A DNA stretch of 64,000 bases, taken from Chloroflexi bacterium TSY. GTDB lineage: Bacteria; Chloroflexota; Anaerolineae; Caldilineales; Caldilineaceae. The stretch spans positions 202,111-266,110 of the forward strand of contig JAHBNG010000005.1 in the NCBI GenBank assembly GCA_019217005.1, in the 5' to 3' direction. Made by a program: the position numbers and the translations under genes. This document shows positions 47,151 through 57,177 of the stretch, in pieces. Within the stretch, counting starts at the first letter, position 1; the number at the start of each line of letters is the position of its first letter. Under the pieces are notes generated by a model. It worked only from the letters and a program-made list of their open reading frames with translations, had not been told where the DNA came from and searched no databases.

Positions 47151-48579
47151 CCGCTCCCTCCCCGATGTAGATCGATTGATGAGTACGCTTCAGCAGCTTG
47201 ACAAACACCCTGTCCCTCAAGCCCGGACGCTGTTTGATCGAGCCAATGAGATCAGCATCGGTCGTGCTCCAGGGCGTCTCGACGTGATGGGCGGCATTGC
47301 CGACTACTCTGGATCACTTGTTCTGCAACTTCCTGTGCAAGAAGCAACCCTGGCAGCGCTTCAAAAAAGAGCTGACTGCTTGCTCACAATCGTTAGTCTC
47401 GGCACAGATCGGAGCGGAGAGAACGGAATTGTCCAGATGTCGCTCGATGATTTTGTGGCCGAGACTGGTCCGGTTGACTATGCAACAGTCCGCGAACGCT
47501 TTCGGCATGATTCAGCAAAATCCTGGGTGGCCTATATTGCTGGAGCCTTTCTTGTCTTGATGCGCGAGCGCAATATCCAGTTTGACCAAGGCGCAAATAT
47601 CTTGATCCAGTCTGATGTGCCGGAAGGCAAGGGAGTTAGCTCTTCTGCTGCAGTCGAAGTGGCGACTATGAGCGCGATTGCTGATGCATACAACATCGAC
47701 ATTGCACCTCGCGAGATGGCACTACTTTGCCAAATGGTGGAAAACTTGGTCGTAGGCGCACCTTGTGGTGTGATGGATCAAATGACTTCTGTTTGTGGCG
47801 AAGCCAATCAACTATTGGCCTTGCTCTGCCAGCCTGCCGAAATTCTGGAACCTGTTACAATTCCCCCTGAATTGGCTGTTTGGGGCGTTGATTCTGGGAT
47901 CCGACATGCAGTTTCGGGAGCAGATTATGGTTCAGTGCGCATTGGGGCCTTTATGGGTTATCGCATGCTGTTGGAAATGGCGGACGTAGCACGAGCAGAT
48001 GTCCCCTCTGCCGAGATTAGCGACACGCGTTGGGGGGGATATCTCGCCAACTGTACTCCGTCTGAGTTTTTGCATGAATTTGGCGCACGTCTGCCAGAGA
48101 CAATGACCGGTTCTACCTTCTTAAAGCGCTATGATGGAACAACGGACACCGTGACACAGATTGAGCCGGAACGTATATATGCGGTGCGTCAACCAACTTC
48201 CCATCCAATCCACGAGCACTTTCGCGTCAAAGCATTTGCCCGCTTGCTAGAAGGAGACGCCATGGCGAATGCCGAGTTGCTGGGCGAATGTATGTATCAG
48301 TCTCACGCCAGCTATTCTGCGTGTGGTCTTGGCTCCGATGGAACAGATCAACTTGTACAACTGGCGCGTGCGGCTGGTCCAACAGCGGGTATCTTTGGCG
48401 CCAAGATTACAGGCGGAGGTAGCGGTGGGACAGTTGCCATTCTGGCACGTAGTGATGCGACTGAGGCAGTTCATGCGATTGCTGAGCAATATGAAGAACG
48501 GACTGGCCTCAGCCCCCATATCTTTCAGAATTCGTCTGACGGAGCAGCTCAATTTGGCGTCAGGAGATATACGAACTAA
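47134..48579 (+). CDS. Galactokinase / L-arabinokinase-like GHMP sugar kinase
   Basis: Phosphorylates a sugar at C1. GHMP ATP loop: [19 protein letters not shown]. The sugar-binding motif is [19 protein letters not shown], where classical galactokinases have GR-N-IGEH-DY-G. The end [18 protein letters not shown] and [16 protein letters not shown] resembles what I recall of the kinase domain of plant L-arabinokinase. 481 aa is longer than GalK (~380). AAGG lies just before the ATG 47134, inside galT. Pairing with galT favours galactose or arabinose 1-phosphate salvage; the substrate cannot be fixed from sequence. Confidence 0.85.
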   Translation: MMTHNNRSLPDVDRLMSTLQQLDKHPVPQARTLFDRANEISIGRAPGRLDVMGGIADYSGSLVLQLPVQEATLAALQKRADCLLTIVSLGTDRSGENGIVQMSLDDFVAETGPVDYATVRERFRHDSAKSWVAYIAGAFLVLMRERNIQFDQGANILIQSDVPEGKGVSSSAAVEVATMSAIADAYNIDIAPREMALLCQMVENLVVGAPCGVMDQMTSVCGEANQLLALLCQPAEILEPVTIPPELAVWGVDSGIRHAVSGADYGSVRIGAFMGYRMLLEMADVARADVPSAEISDTRWGGYLANCTPSEFLHEFGARLPETMTGSTFLKRYDGTTDTVTQIEPERIYAVRQPTSHPIHEHFRVKAFARLLEGDAMANAELLGECMYQSHASYSACGLGSDGTDQLVQLARAAGPTAGIFGAKITGGGSGGTVAILARSDATEAVHAIAEQYEERTGLSPHIFQNSSDGAAQFGVRRYTN

Positions 48580-48596
48580 ACACTAGACATGTACCT

Positions 48597-48712
48597 TCTC
48601 AATAAATAGCGGTTGGATAGAGCCGAGCTTCCCGGATGGGGTCAAGAATCGTACCGCAATCGGAATCTACATGTGACCCCATCCGGGAAGCTTTCACCCC
48701 ATTTTATTGAGA
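48597..48712. repeat. 116-bp palindromic element after the kinase gene
   Basis: Outer arms TCTCAATAAA/TTTATTGAGA and inner perfect 19-bp arms AGCTTCCCGGATGGGGTCA/TGACCCCATCCGGGAAGCT. It lies 17 bases after the galactokinase-like gene. Could terminate its transcript, or be a MITE. Confidence 0.75.
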
Positions 48713-48722
48713 CGATACTTAG

Positions 48723-50338
48723 TACTACTGTGCAGCAATATATTGTGAAACACAAAGGAAATTCGTTATATTTCTGGGCATATTGCTAACAAAACGCAAA
48801 CAGAATGCAAAGGAAAAATGAGATAGACTGAAGAGCCAATAAAATGAAGCAGTCTTCGATGAAAGGAAATCAAGATGAAACTTGCTCAAGCAGTCAATCA
48901 ATATGACTACAGCCAACTGGAAAGCCCGCCGCTGCTGGAACTGACAGAAGAGCAACTGGCGGCACTGGCCGACCAACTCCAGGAGTATCATGCCATATAT
49001 AGTCCATACTTCAGCCATGTGGCTCAGAGAGAGCATGCGTACCACTACATGCGAGGCTTGTTAGACCCCGAAATCAAACGCAAATCGGCCGAGAACATCG
49101 CGCTGGCGACAGTAGGAGAATCGGGTGTACGCCCCCCCTGCAAAGCTTTGTGGGTCAGAGCCGCTGGAGCGGTGAAGCGATGCTGGCGGAACATACTCGA
49201 CAGACAGGTGAGTTGTTGGGAGACGCAAATGGCGTCTTACTCCTGGATGGGAGCGACATTCCCAAGCAAGGAGAAGAGTCAGTGGGCGTCAAGCGGCAGC
49301 GGTGTGGCGAACTGGGCAAGATCGCCAACTGTCAAGCCGGAGTCTTCCTGGGATATAATAGCTCTCATGGCTATACCTTACTGAACTGTCGGTTGTATAT
49401 CCCCCAAGAATGGTTTAGTGATGAGTATGCAGAGAAGCGGTACAAAACCGGTCTTCCCACTGACCTGACCTTCCAAACAAAAAATGAATTGGCTTGGTCC
49501 ATGATTGAGCAGACGCACGCCCTGGGTGCGTTGCCCATCCGCTGGATCACTATGGATGAAGCCTTTGGCAAAGATACTCATCTGCTTGACTGCATTGATG
49601 GCCAAACCGCTTACAGCTACTTTGCTGAAGTGCCCAAAGAGACTCGTGTCTGGACCTCCAGCCCCCAGACCTATCTGCCCGCATCATCTGGACGCGGGCG
49701 CAAAGCTTCCAAGCTCCGCGTCCGGCCTGGTGAACCTACGCCTCTCACCGTTGCTCAACTCGCTGACACCTTCCAGGAGCATGAGTGGCAACAGCATGTT
49801 CTCAAAGAGGGCTCCAAGGGCTTCATCGTTGCTTCCATTGCTTGTCGCCGCATTGTCTCTGTCCGCAATGGGCTCCCCGGTTCTGCTCTCTGGCTCATCG
49901 TCCGCCGCAATCCCGATTGCTCTCTGCAATACTTTCTCTCCAATGCACCCCTTGAGACTTCCTTGGATGACTTCGCCACTGTTTCTGCTTTGCGTTGGCC
50001 CATTGAAACCATTTTTGAACAAGCCAAAAGCAGTTTCTCGGACTCAACGAATATGAAACTCGCAGTTGGCTCGGTTGGCATCATCATATGACCTTAGTCA
50101 TTTTGGCCTTTGGTTTCTTGGCTCGTTCTCAGTTTTTCCTCAAATATGATGCCCCCGCTCTCACTTTGCCACAGGTTGTTGAACTTCTCCATGCCGTTCT
50201 GCCTAAACCTGTCTTGACACTCGCTGAGACTATCGAGCGCCTTCGCTACAAGCAACGTCGTCTTGCTTCCGCTAAACGCTCGCATTATCTTGTGCAAAAA
50301 TCGAACATTATCGAGCCTTTACTTGATGCACAGTAGTA
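48723..50338 (+). mobile_element. IS701-family insertion sequence (1616 bp)
   Basis: Ends TACTACTGTGCAGC and GATGCACAGTAGTA are imperfect inverted repeats. Flanked by TTAG (48719-48722 and 50339-50342), which fits the 4-bp YTAR duplication known for the IS701 family. One transposase gene with two frameshifts. Confidence 0.92.
48875..50336 (+). pseudogene. IS701-family transposase, two frameshifts
   Basis: Catalytic regions: LLLDGSDIPKQGEESVGVKRQ (first Asp, shown in part as LLDGSDIPKQGE), ITMDEAFG (second Asp), RWPIETIFEQAK (Glu). GKIANCQAGVFLGY and CRLYIPQEWF are family hallmarks. A run of seven C near 49131 shifts the frame; six would read RPLQSFVGQSRWSGEA. A second shift near 50035 splits GLNEYETRSWLGWHHHMTL from the upstream frame. 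It is non-functional unless these are sequence errors. Confidence 0.9.
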
Positions 50339-50401
50339 TTAGACATCATAAGAAATTAAAGTTACAGAACAAAACCCAAGAACCAATCGCAAGGAGAATC
50401 C

Positions 50402-51568
50402 ATGTCAAGTTATCAACCAACATCAGCACAGAAATTCACTTTCGGCCTTTGGACCGTCGGCAATATCGGTCGTGATCCGTTTGGAGATGCCGTGCGCGAT
50501 CCCCTATCACCTGTTTCGCTTGTTCATATGTTGGGTGAAGTTGGCGCCTATGGCGTGAATTTCCATGACAATGATCTGGTACCCATCGACGCAACGCCAG
50601 AAGAACGGGACAAGATCGTGGCTGATTTCAAAAAGGCTCTTGACGAGACAGGGTTGGCGGTTCCAATGGCAACGACCAATCTCTTTTTTGACCCTGTATT
50701 TCGCGATGGTGCGTTTACGAGCAACGATCCCAAAGTGAGAGCGTACGCTTTGCAGAAGACCATGAGCGCAATGGATCTGGGTGCTGAGCTTGGTGCGAAA
50801 ATATACGTCTTTTGGGGCGGGCGCGAGGGCACAGAGACCGATTCGGGTAAGAGTGCGCTTGATGCTGGCAAATGGTTCCGTGAAGCACTTAACTTCCTCT
50901 GCGAATATAGCATTGATCAAGGGTATGGTTACAGATTTGCCCTGGAAGCCAAGCCCAACGAACCACGTGGTGATATCTATCTTCCCACAACTGGCGCCAT
51001 GCTGGGCTTTATTGCCACATTGGATCATCCCGATATGGTGGGCGTCAATCCGGAAGTCGCCCACGAGATGATGGCCGGATTGAACTTTATGCACGCCGTG
51101 GCGCAAGCCTATGACGCCGGGAAACTCTTTCACATTGACCTGAACGACCAGAACATTGGCCGCTATGACCAGGATTTCCGCTTTGGCTCTCATAACATCA
51201 AGCAGAATTTCTTCCTCGTCAAATTTCTGGAAGATGTGAAGTACGAAGGGTCGCGTCACTTTGACTCCCACGCCTATCGCTCCTCTTCCTACGAAGATGT
51301 GAAGGAATTTGCCAAAGGGTCTATGCGCACGTATATGATTCTTAAGGAGAAGGCTGAGCAATTTAATGAAGATCCTGAGATTCAAGCCTTGCTCGCTGAA
51401 ATTACGGCGGATGATGGGTCGATGGATGGATTCAAAGGCGACTATACAAGCAAGAAGGCGAGCCAACTTCAAGCCTTCCAATTTGATCGGACGGAGATGG
51501 GGAAAAAGGGGCAGCCCTATGAGAAGTTGGATCAACTGGTAATTGACCTGTTGTTAGGGACCAGATAG
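50402..51568 (+). CDS. xylA: Xylose isomerase
   Basis: Class I (actinobacterial-type) enzyme, 388 aa, converting xylose to xylulose (and glucose to fructose). [10 protein letters not shown] has the catalytic His and Asp. [13 protein letters not shown] has the metal-binding Glu and the catalytic Lys. [11 protein letters not shown] and HIDLNDQ supply the other metal ligands, and [11 protein letters not shown] the last Asp. AAGGAG lies upstream of the ATG. No xylulokinase is in the window. It heads a same-strand run of sugar genes reaching 57086. Confidence 0.96.
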   Translation: MSSYQPTSAQKFTFGLWTVGNIGRDPFGDAVRDPLSPVSLVHMLGEVGAYGVNFHDNDLVPIDATPEERDKIVADFKKALDETGLAVPMATTNLFFDPVFRDGAFTSNDPKVRAYALQKTMSAMDLGAELGAKIYVFWGGREGTETDSGKSALDAGKWFREALNFLCEYSIDQGYGYRFALEAKPNEPRGDIYLPTTGAMLGFIATLDHPDMVGVNPEVAHEMMAGLNFMHAVAQAYDAGKLFHIDLNDQNIGRYDQDFRFGSHNIKQNFFLVKFLEDVKYEGSRHFDSHAYRSSSYEDVKEFAKGSMRTYMILKEKAEQFNEDPEIQALLAEITADDGSMDGFKGDYTSKKASQLQAFQFDRTEMGKKGQPYEKLDQLVIDLLLGTR

Positions 51569-51713
51569 GAGAACATGACTAACCGAAGCCAAGAAGTGGC
51601 GCGATCTGGGTGCGACCCATAAGTGAATAGTCAATGTCGTTAAGTTAAGATCGATTAGGCGTGGAAGGAGCATGCTCTAATGCGGTTCTATTCGACTCAA
51701 TCCGGCATTCTCT

Positions 51714-51848
51714 ATTACACGCAGTAGGATTTCTCAGAGGTAGAGCGTTCAAATGGCGAAAAAAGACGCAGTAGAGAATCTCGGACCATTTGGCCCGCTC
51801 GAGTCTGTTTTGACTGAGAAGTGCAGGATTATGTCTACTGCGTGTAAT
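51714..51848 (-). repeat. 135-bp ATTACACGC element, copy 3
   Basis: Same 14-bp ends as the other two copies. Here the flanks are GGCATTCTCT and CTCTAATGCC, the reverse complement of the other flanks, so the outer palindrome is inverted relative to the core. It occupies most of the 458-base gap between xylA and the next gene, which otherwise holds a CACGCAATACG motif (51958-51980). Confidence 0.85.
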
Positions 51849-52026
51849 CTCTAATGCCTCCTCCTCCACTAACTTAATGACATTGAGTGAATAGTTAAGA
51901 GACGTGATGCGCCTTGTTCGAAGATACAGCTCTTGCTGCACCACTAGAATCTCAACTGGTACGACGCAATACGCACCACGAGAGTGAACAATCAACGAAA
52001 TTAAGACAAATGAAAGGATTTATTCA

Positions 52027-52785
52027 ATGCCTGCTCCGATCGGACTTCAGCTTTACACTGTACGCGACGCAATGAATGCCGATTTTAATGACACTGTGAC
52101 CAAAATTGCTGAGATGGGCTATGTTGGCGTTGAAACGGCTGGTTTTCCCGGTACCACCCCCCAAAATGCGGCGAAGCTCTTTGCCGATTTAGGTTTGGAA
52201 GTGTCCAGCGCTCACTCAGCGTTGCCAGTGGGCGAGCAGAAGAACCAAGTGCTCGATACAATGGCGGCACTGAACTGCACACGCTTGATTTGTCCCGCAC
52301 TGATGCGCGAAAAGTTTGATTCGGCTGACGGTGTACGGGAAGTTTGTGATGTGCTGAACGAAGCCGCTGAAGTATGTAAAGAAAACGGTCTTTCACTTGG
52401 ATATCACAATCACTACTGGGAATTTACCGATTTCGGTGACGAAAATGCCTCTCAGGTGATGTTCCAAAATCTCGATTCATCGATCTTTTTCGAATTGGAT
52501 ACCTACTGGGCGCAAACCGCGGGGCATGATCCAATTTCGGTGATCAAGCATTTGAGCACACGGGTGCCATTCTTACACATCAAGGATGGGCCAGCGACGA
52601 TTGAAGGCGACATGGTTGCAGCTGGGTCAGGCGTGGTGGATATTCCTGCCATTGTCGAGGCTGGCAAGGAGCACATCGATTGGTTGGTGATCGAACTAGA
52701 CCGCTGTGCAACCGATATGATGGAGGCTGTCAAAAAGAGCTACGATTATTTGGTTGGTGAAGGTCTGGCCCGAGGCAACCGATAG
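52027..52785 (+). CDS. Sugar phosphate isomerase/epimerase (AP endonuclease-2-type TIM barrel)
   Basis: 252 aa. QLYTVRDAMNADFNDTVTKIAEMGYVGVETAG, then NGLSLGYHNHYWEF (metal His/Glu region), FFELDTYWAQTAG and FLHIKDGP, ending DWLVIELDRC. These match the IolE/hydroxypyruvate isomerase-like barrel with a divalent metal site. Exact substrate unknown. AAAGGA lies upstream. 11 bases separate it from the oxidoreductase gene, so they are co-translated and probably act on the same sugar derivative. Confidence 0.92.
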   Translation: MPAPIGLQLYTVRDAMNADFNDTVTKIAEMGYVGVETAGFPGTTPQNAAKLFADLGLEVSSAHSALPVGEQKNQVLDTMAALNCTRLICPALMREKFDSADGVREVCDVLNEAAEVCKENGLSLGYHNHYWEFTDFGDENASQVMFQNLDSSIFFELDTYWAQTAGHDPISVIKHLSTRVPFLHIKDGPATIEGDMVAAGSGVVDIPAIVEAGKEHIDWLVIELDRCATDMMEAVKKSYDYLVGEGLARGNR

Positions 52786-52796
52786 GAGAGACGCTC

Positions 52797-53822
52797 ATGT
52801 CCAAAGCAGTCGTCATGGGCTGTGGAGGTCGAACACCAGCCCATATCGAAGCATACCAATATATCGACAATGCCGAGGTCATCGCCTGCAGCGCGCGCAC
52901 TGATGAGCGCCGTCAAGCCGTTGCCGAAAAATATGGTCTCCATGGCTATACCGATTTGGTCGCCATGTTGGAAGCTGAGTCGCCCGATATTGTCCATTTG
53001 GTCATTCCGCCGAGTGCGCGCGTTGAACCGATGAGGCTTGTTTCAGAGGTTGGTGTTCCGATCTGTACTGTGGAAAAGCCGATTGCCACCAGAGTTCAGG
53101 ATTGGCACCAGCTTCAGACATTGGAAGCATCTTCGCAAACCAAATTTGGCATCTGTCATCAATTTCGTTGGCAGCCCCATATGATGAAGTGTCAAAATGC
53201 ACTGAAAAGTGGCAAGTTGGGAGATATAAAATTTCTCGATTTTTCCGCTGGCATGAACATTTCAGGACAGGGGACTCACATCTTAAATTATGCAATGAGT
53301 ATGAATGGTGATAGTCCGGTTGTGCGCGTCTTTGGCGCCGCCAGCGGCACAGAACAGAGCGACACTGTCCATCCTGCGCCGGACTCGACGATTGGCTATT
53401 TGACCTTCGAGAACGGTGTACGAGCACTCTGGAATAATGGTCCAACCGCTTTGCGAACCGGTGATCCAAACACCATGTGGCAACATGTACGCGTTGCCGC
53501 CTATGCTGATAAAGGGCGCATCAATTATGAGGAATTTGGCGCATGGGAGATTGTTGGCCCTGATGGCGTCGAGGGTGGCGATTTTGGTGACTCTGCTGAG
53601 TGGATGCACAACAATATTCTGGCCCAAGCTAGCTTTCACAAAGCCATGATCGAATGGCATGAGGGAGGGGCACCCTGCGGGACCAATCTGAAACAGAGTT
53701 TGCACGAATGGGCCGTTGTGTTGGCTCTCTATCAGAGCGCGATGGAGCGCCGACCAATCGAGATGGCGGATTTTGATCCACCGAAGAATCTGTTTGACCA
53801 ACTGCTTAACAATCTGCGTTAG
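52797..53822 (+). CDS. Gfo/Idh/MocA family oxidoreductase
   Basis: 341 aa. N-terminal Rossmann domain, somewhat atypical: AVVMGCGGRTPAHIEAYQYI in place of GxGxxG. CTVEKPIATRVQDW gives the conserved EKP motif, and the C-terminal alpha/beta domain is present (KFGICHQFRWQPHMM, GTHILNYAMSM). NAD(P)-dependent oxidation of a sugar or cyclitol is the expected reaction. AGGAG precedes the ATG. It forms an operon pair with the preceding TIM-barrel gene. Confidence 0.9.
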   Translation: MSKAVVMGCGGRTPAHIEAYQYIDNAEVIACSARTDERRQAVAEKYGLHGYTDLVAMLEAESPDIVHLVIPPSARVEPMRLVSEVGVPICTVEKPIATRVQDWHQLQTLEASSQTKFGICHQFRWQPHMMKCQNALKSGKLGDIKFLDFSAGMNISGQGTHILNYAMSMNGDSPVVRVFGAASGTEQSDTVHPAPDSTIGYLTFENGVRALWNNGPTALRTGDPNTMWQHVRVAAYADKGRINYEEFGAWEIVGPDGVEGGDFGDSAEWMHNNILAQASFHKAMIEWHEGGAPCGTNLKQSLHEWAVVLALYQSAMERRPIEMADFDPPKNLFDQLLNNLR

Positions 53823-53862
53823 CCGCATTCAATTCCATTATGATAAGCAACATCCATAGGCT

Positions 53863-54077
53863 CAGTAGATCCAAATTTGGCGTTTTTGGCGATTTTCAGT
53901 CGAGATTGCAGGGATTTTGGAGTCATTTATTCAGATTTCGGTTACAGAAAACAACCTATTTCATATCTGAAAATCGCCCAAATCTAACGCAAAAACTAGA
54001 TATCGACCGGCAAATTTGTATTTATGTCAACTGTTTAGCCAGAATTCTCTCTCAAAACCTGAAATTTGGATCTACTG
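53863..54077 (-). mobile_element. 215-bp CAGTAGATCC MITE, copy C (inverted)
   Basis: Reverse complement of the copies at 5831 and 28035, same length. Perfect 5-bp duplication AGGCT (53858-53862, 54078-54082). It is inserted after the eighth codon of the GNAT gene. Confidence 0.95.
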
Positions 54078-54569
54078 AGGCTCAATGAAACAGACGCTGA
54101 ACAATATCGAGTTCTTCGCATTCGTGCATTGCGCGAACATCCAGAAGCGTTTGGCGCAACCGTCGAACAATGGGAAGAGATGACCGTTGATCAGGTTGCC
54201 GAACGTCTCCGTGGAGCATCTGTGAATCTCTGTAGTTTTGGAGCGTTTATTGATGGAACGCTTGTGGGTCTCGCCGGCTTTGGTCGCTCAGAAAATCCAA
54301 AACAAAAGCATCGTGCTGGCATCTATCAGATGTATGTAGCACCAGAATATCGTGGGCGTGGCCTTGGGCGTGATCTCCTGGTTGCGACACTCGATCATGC
54401 CCGACAGCAGGTTGGACTCGAAGAGGTTGTTCTTGCCGTCACAGTGGGCAACGACACTGCACAATCGCTCTATGAATCGGTTGGATTTGTACCAATCTAT
54501 GTAGAGCCGCGCTATCTCAAAGTAGATGGAATTTATTATGATATTCAATGGATGGGGCTAAGAATATGA
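54066..54569 (+). CDS. GNAT acetyltransferase, N-terminus rewritten by a MITE
   Basis: Acetyl-CoA-dependent N-acyltransferase. IYQMYVAPEYRGRGLGRDLL is the acetyl-CoA-binding motif A; VTVGNDTAQSLYESVGFVPI is motif B. Removing the MITE and one AGGCT joins ATG 53840 to the rest, giving a 169-residue protein starting MISNIHRLNETDAEQ. In the present sequence that frame is broken. A TTG at 54066, inside the MITE end, gives MDLLRLNETDAEQ, nearly the native N-terminus, so a functional product is still possible. No ribosome site is apparent. The stop overlaps the next ATG (ATGA). Confidence 0.85.
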   Translation: MDLLRLNETDAEQYRVLRIRALREHPEAFGATVEQWEEMTVDQVAERLRGASVNLCSFGAFIDGTLVGLAGFGRSENPKQKHRAGIYQMYVAPEYRGRGLGRDLLVATLDHARQQVGLEEVVLAVTVGNDTAQSLYESVGFVPIYVEPRYLKVDGIYYDIQWMGLRI

Positions 54570-55300
54570 CTGAGTTACTCTATTACGCTGATGCCTACCA
54601 GAACGAGTTTGATGCTGTAATAACCGAGGTCGAAATAAAAGATGGACAAGTACGTGTTGCACTCAACTGCACTGCATTTTATCCAGGCGGTGGGGGGCAG
54701 CCCAATGATATCGGGTGGTTGACAATTGATGGAGTTCGTTCTGATGTCATTAAAGTGAAAAAAGAGGGACCGTCGATTTGGCACTGGCTCTCCAATGATA
54801 ACGATTCACACGCTATAAGCGATGGTGCCGCTGTCCACGGTGAGCTGGATTGGGAACGACGCTACAAGCTTATGCGAACTCATTCTGCCATGCATATACT
54901 TTGCGGCGTGGTTTGGCGAGACTATCAAGCCAGCGTAACGGGTGGCAATATGGATCCGGGAAAGAGCCGGATGGATTTCGAATTTGCATCGTTAAATCGT
55001 GAATTGATCGCGGAGATTGAAGAGCGCTGCAATGCTGAGATTACTGCTGGACGCATCCTGATAACAGATATTCTGCCGCGAGAGGAAGCCTTTCAAATAC
55101 CCGATCTGATTCGCACCAAGATCAATCTATTGCCCGAAGGCATCAAAGAAGTCCGAACAGTCGAAATCGTGGGGCTCGATCTTCAAGCGGATGGCGGAAC
55201 CCACGTTCGCAATACGAGCGAAGTTGGTCAGATGAAGATTGTCGACTATAAGAGCAAAGGTGCGATCAACAAGCGGATCTATATTGAACTAGGAGAGTAA
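54566..55300 (+). CDS. Alanyl-tRNA editing protein (AlaX-type)
   Basis: Free-standing editing domain that deacylates mischarged Ser/Gly-tRNA(Ala). TAFYPGGGGQPNDIGWL is the AlaRS-like signature. RTHSAMHILCGVVW carries the HxxxH zinc motif, and LQADGGTHVRNTSEVGQMKIVDYKSKG is the C-terminal zinc region with the Asp-Gly-Gly-Thr-His form. 244 aa. ATG 54566 overlaps the GNAT stop by 4 bases; the ORF continues 6 codons upstream without a better start. Confidence 0.92.
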   Translation: MTELLYYADAYQNEFDAVITEVEIKDGQVRVALNCTAFYPGGGGQPNDIGWLTIDGVRSDVIKVKKEGPSIWHWLSNDNDSHAISDGAAVHGELDWERRYKLMRTHSAMHILCGVVWRDYQASVTGGNMDPGKSRMDFEFASLNRELIAEIEERCNAEITAGRILITDILPREEAFQIPDLIRTKINLLPEGIKEVRTVEIVGLDLQADGGTHVRNTSEVGQMKIVDYKSKGAINKRIYIELGE

Positions 55301-55414
55301 GCGTGTTGCGTGTATCAGCAGACAATCTAGTTCTGTTACCATCCCTGTTTCAAGCAGCACAGCCAATTCCAACGCAAGTCCCACACAACATGCAATACGC
55401 TACAAGATCAAATT

Positions 55415-55936
55415 ATGTCCAACTATGAACCGTATTACATCCCCAATCTCATCTTTGTCACATGCATGACTGTGAACCGCGACCCCGTGCTCTCAAGCGA
55501 CGCAACCATCCATCTTCTACAAACCATTCTGGACCAACTCAAACGCTCACACCCATTTCAGACAGTTGCCTATGCATTTTTGCCAGATCATTTTCACTTA
55601 ATGATCAAAGTCAATCAATCGGTCTCGCTCAATGATTTGATACACCATCTATGGCGGCGCTATGGGCGTGATTATCAGACCCTTTTGGGCATACCGGGCA
55701 AGATGCTCGTCTGGGAAGAACGTTTCAAAAATCACCCGATTGCAAATCGTACAGAGTTTGCCAAGCATCTCGACTATCTGCACTACAACCCTGTTCAACA
55801 TGGTCTGGCTAAACGGCCCGAAGAATGGCCTGCCAGCAGCTATGAGACCTGGGTTGAACGCCGCGTCTATAAACTAGGTTGGGGCTGGACAAAGCCCGAT
55901 TCGATCGTAAATGTACAAGCCCGTTTGTTAGAGTAA
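55415..55936 (+). CDS. REP-associated tyrosine transposase (RAYT, Y1 HUH type)
   Basis: 173 aa. FLPDHFHLMIKV has the HUH histidine pair. LDYLHYNPVQHGLAKRPEEWPASSY carries the expected catalytic Tyr and the RAYT-specific ending. These single-copy domesticated transposases act on REP hairpins carrying a GTAG-like tetranucleotide. Two such hairpins are in the window (36414, 63771). A degenerate CACGCAATACG motif lies just upstream. No terminal repeats flank the gene, in line with a resident rather than an insertion sequence gene. Confidence 0.9.
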   Translation: MSNYEPYYIPNLIFVTCMTVNRDPVLSSDATIHLLQTILDQLKRSHPFQTVAYAFLPDHFHLMIKVNQSVSLNDLIHHLWRRYGRDYQTLLGIPGKMLVWEERFKNHPIANRTEFAKHLDYLHYNPVQHGLAKRPEEWPASSYETWVERRVYKLGWGWTKPDSIVNVQARLLE

Positions 55937-56093
55937 GGAATGAGAACGAAATAAGGCTCATCTCCCAAATGTGTGCAAAGAGTCACTTTGCGCAGAGAAA
56001 CATCCCGGGCGGCGCACATTTGTGGTAGATGCACCATTGAAATAAATTCATCTTTCAGAATCGCTTCATCAAACAATCAAACACGAGGAAACA

Positions 56094-57086
56094 ATGTTCA
56101 ACGTAGCATTAATCGGATGCGCACATATTCATACACCCGGATTCATTAAACGGCTTCAAGACCGCAATGATGTACAGGTCAAGTTCGTTTGGGACCATGA
56201 GGCAGACCGTGCCCAGAAACGAGCCAACGAACTGGGCGCGGTTGTCACCAACGATCTCGACGCAATCTGGGCTGATGATAACATTCCTGCGGTTGTTATC
56301 TGTTCCGAGACAGATCGCCATCAACTGTTGGTCACGGGTGCCGCTAAGGCAGGAAAGCATATGTTTGTCGAAAAGCCATTGGGCATGGCGGCAAACGACG
56401 CCTATGCGATGGCGGATGCAATTGAGCAGGCTGGTGTTCTATTTCAAACTGGTTATTTCCAGCGTGGCATACCCATCAACCAATTCGTCAAAGAGCAGAT
56501 TGACAAGGGCCATTTTGGCAAGATCACGCGCATTCGCCATAGCAACTGCCATGCCGGTGCTTTGCGCGACATCTTTACCCCCGAATGGCTCTGGATGACC
56601 GATCTGAAACAAGCTGGCGTCGGGGCCTTTGGCGACCTTGGTACCCATTCGCTCGATATTCTGATGTGGCTCATGGGAGATGTGAAGCAAGTGACGGCCA
56701 CCATCGATCCCGGCACAAATCGTTATGGCTGCGACGAAACGGGCGAGGCTCTCATTCGTTTCACCAATGGCGTAATTGGCAGCTTGGCGGCTGGCTGGTT
56801 AGACGTAGCGCATCCCGTAGGTATGATCGTCAGTGGCACTGAGGGGCATGCTCACGTGAACGACGGACAACTCTACTTTCAGAGTGAGCACGTCGAAGGG
56901 GCCGATGGTCAATCGCCCTGGATCGACCTGCCCGAAGCCTGGCCCCATGCATTTGATCTGTTCCTGGACGCGACAGGTGGCAAAGCGAATATCCCTCTGG
57001 TAGGCGCTCGTGAAGCTGCGGCACGCAGCCATGTCATGGATGCAATGTACCGAGCAGCGAACGGGGGAAATTGGGTGACGATTTGA
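56094..57086 (+). CDS. Gfo/Idh/MocA family oxidoreductase
   Basis: 330 aa. The Rossmann start FNVALIGCAHIHTPGFIKRL has His-rich GCAHIHT where GxGxxG is usual, as in a subset of the family. HMFVEKPLGMAANDAYAMADAI gives the EKP motif. The C-terminal domain contains AFGDLGTHSLDILMWLMGDV. Role: NAD(P)-dependent oxidation of a sugar or inositol-like compound. GAGGAA lies upstream. It is the last gene of the run, and a bidirectional terminator follows. Confidence 0.9.
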   Translation: MFNVALIGCAHIHTPGFIKRLQDRNDVQVKFVWDHEADRAQKRANELGAVVTNDLDAIWADDNIPAVVICSETDRHQLLVTGAAKAGKHMFVEKPLGMAANDAYAMADAIEQAGVLFQTGYFQRGIPINQFVKEQIDKGHFGKITRIRHSNCHAGALRDIFTPEWLWMTDLKQAGVGAFGDLGTHSLDILMWLMGDVKQVTATIDPGTNRYGCDETGEALIRFTNGVIGSLAAGWLDVAHPVGMIVSGTEGHAHVNDGQLYFQSEHVEGADGQSPWIDLPEAWPHAFDLFLDATGGKANIPLVGAREAAARSHVMDAMYRAANGGNWVTI

Positions 57087-57177
57087 CGGAATCAACAACT
57101 CTTGCCCACTTTATCGCGAAGGTGCTGTGACAATACACACAAAAACTAATTTAACGCAGTACTAAGTTACTCGAATG

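Noticed and set aside
50507..51535. Long open frame (342 codons) on the minus strand
   Set aside because: It lies entirely opposite xylA, whose active-site motifs are complete. The minus-strand translation has no recognisable domain or ribosome site.
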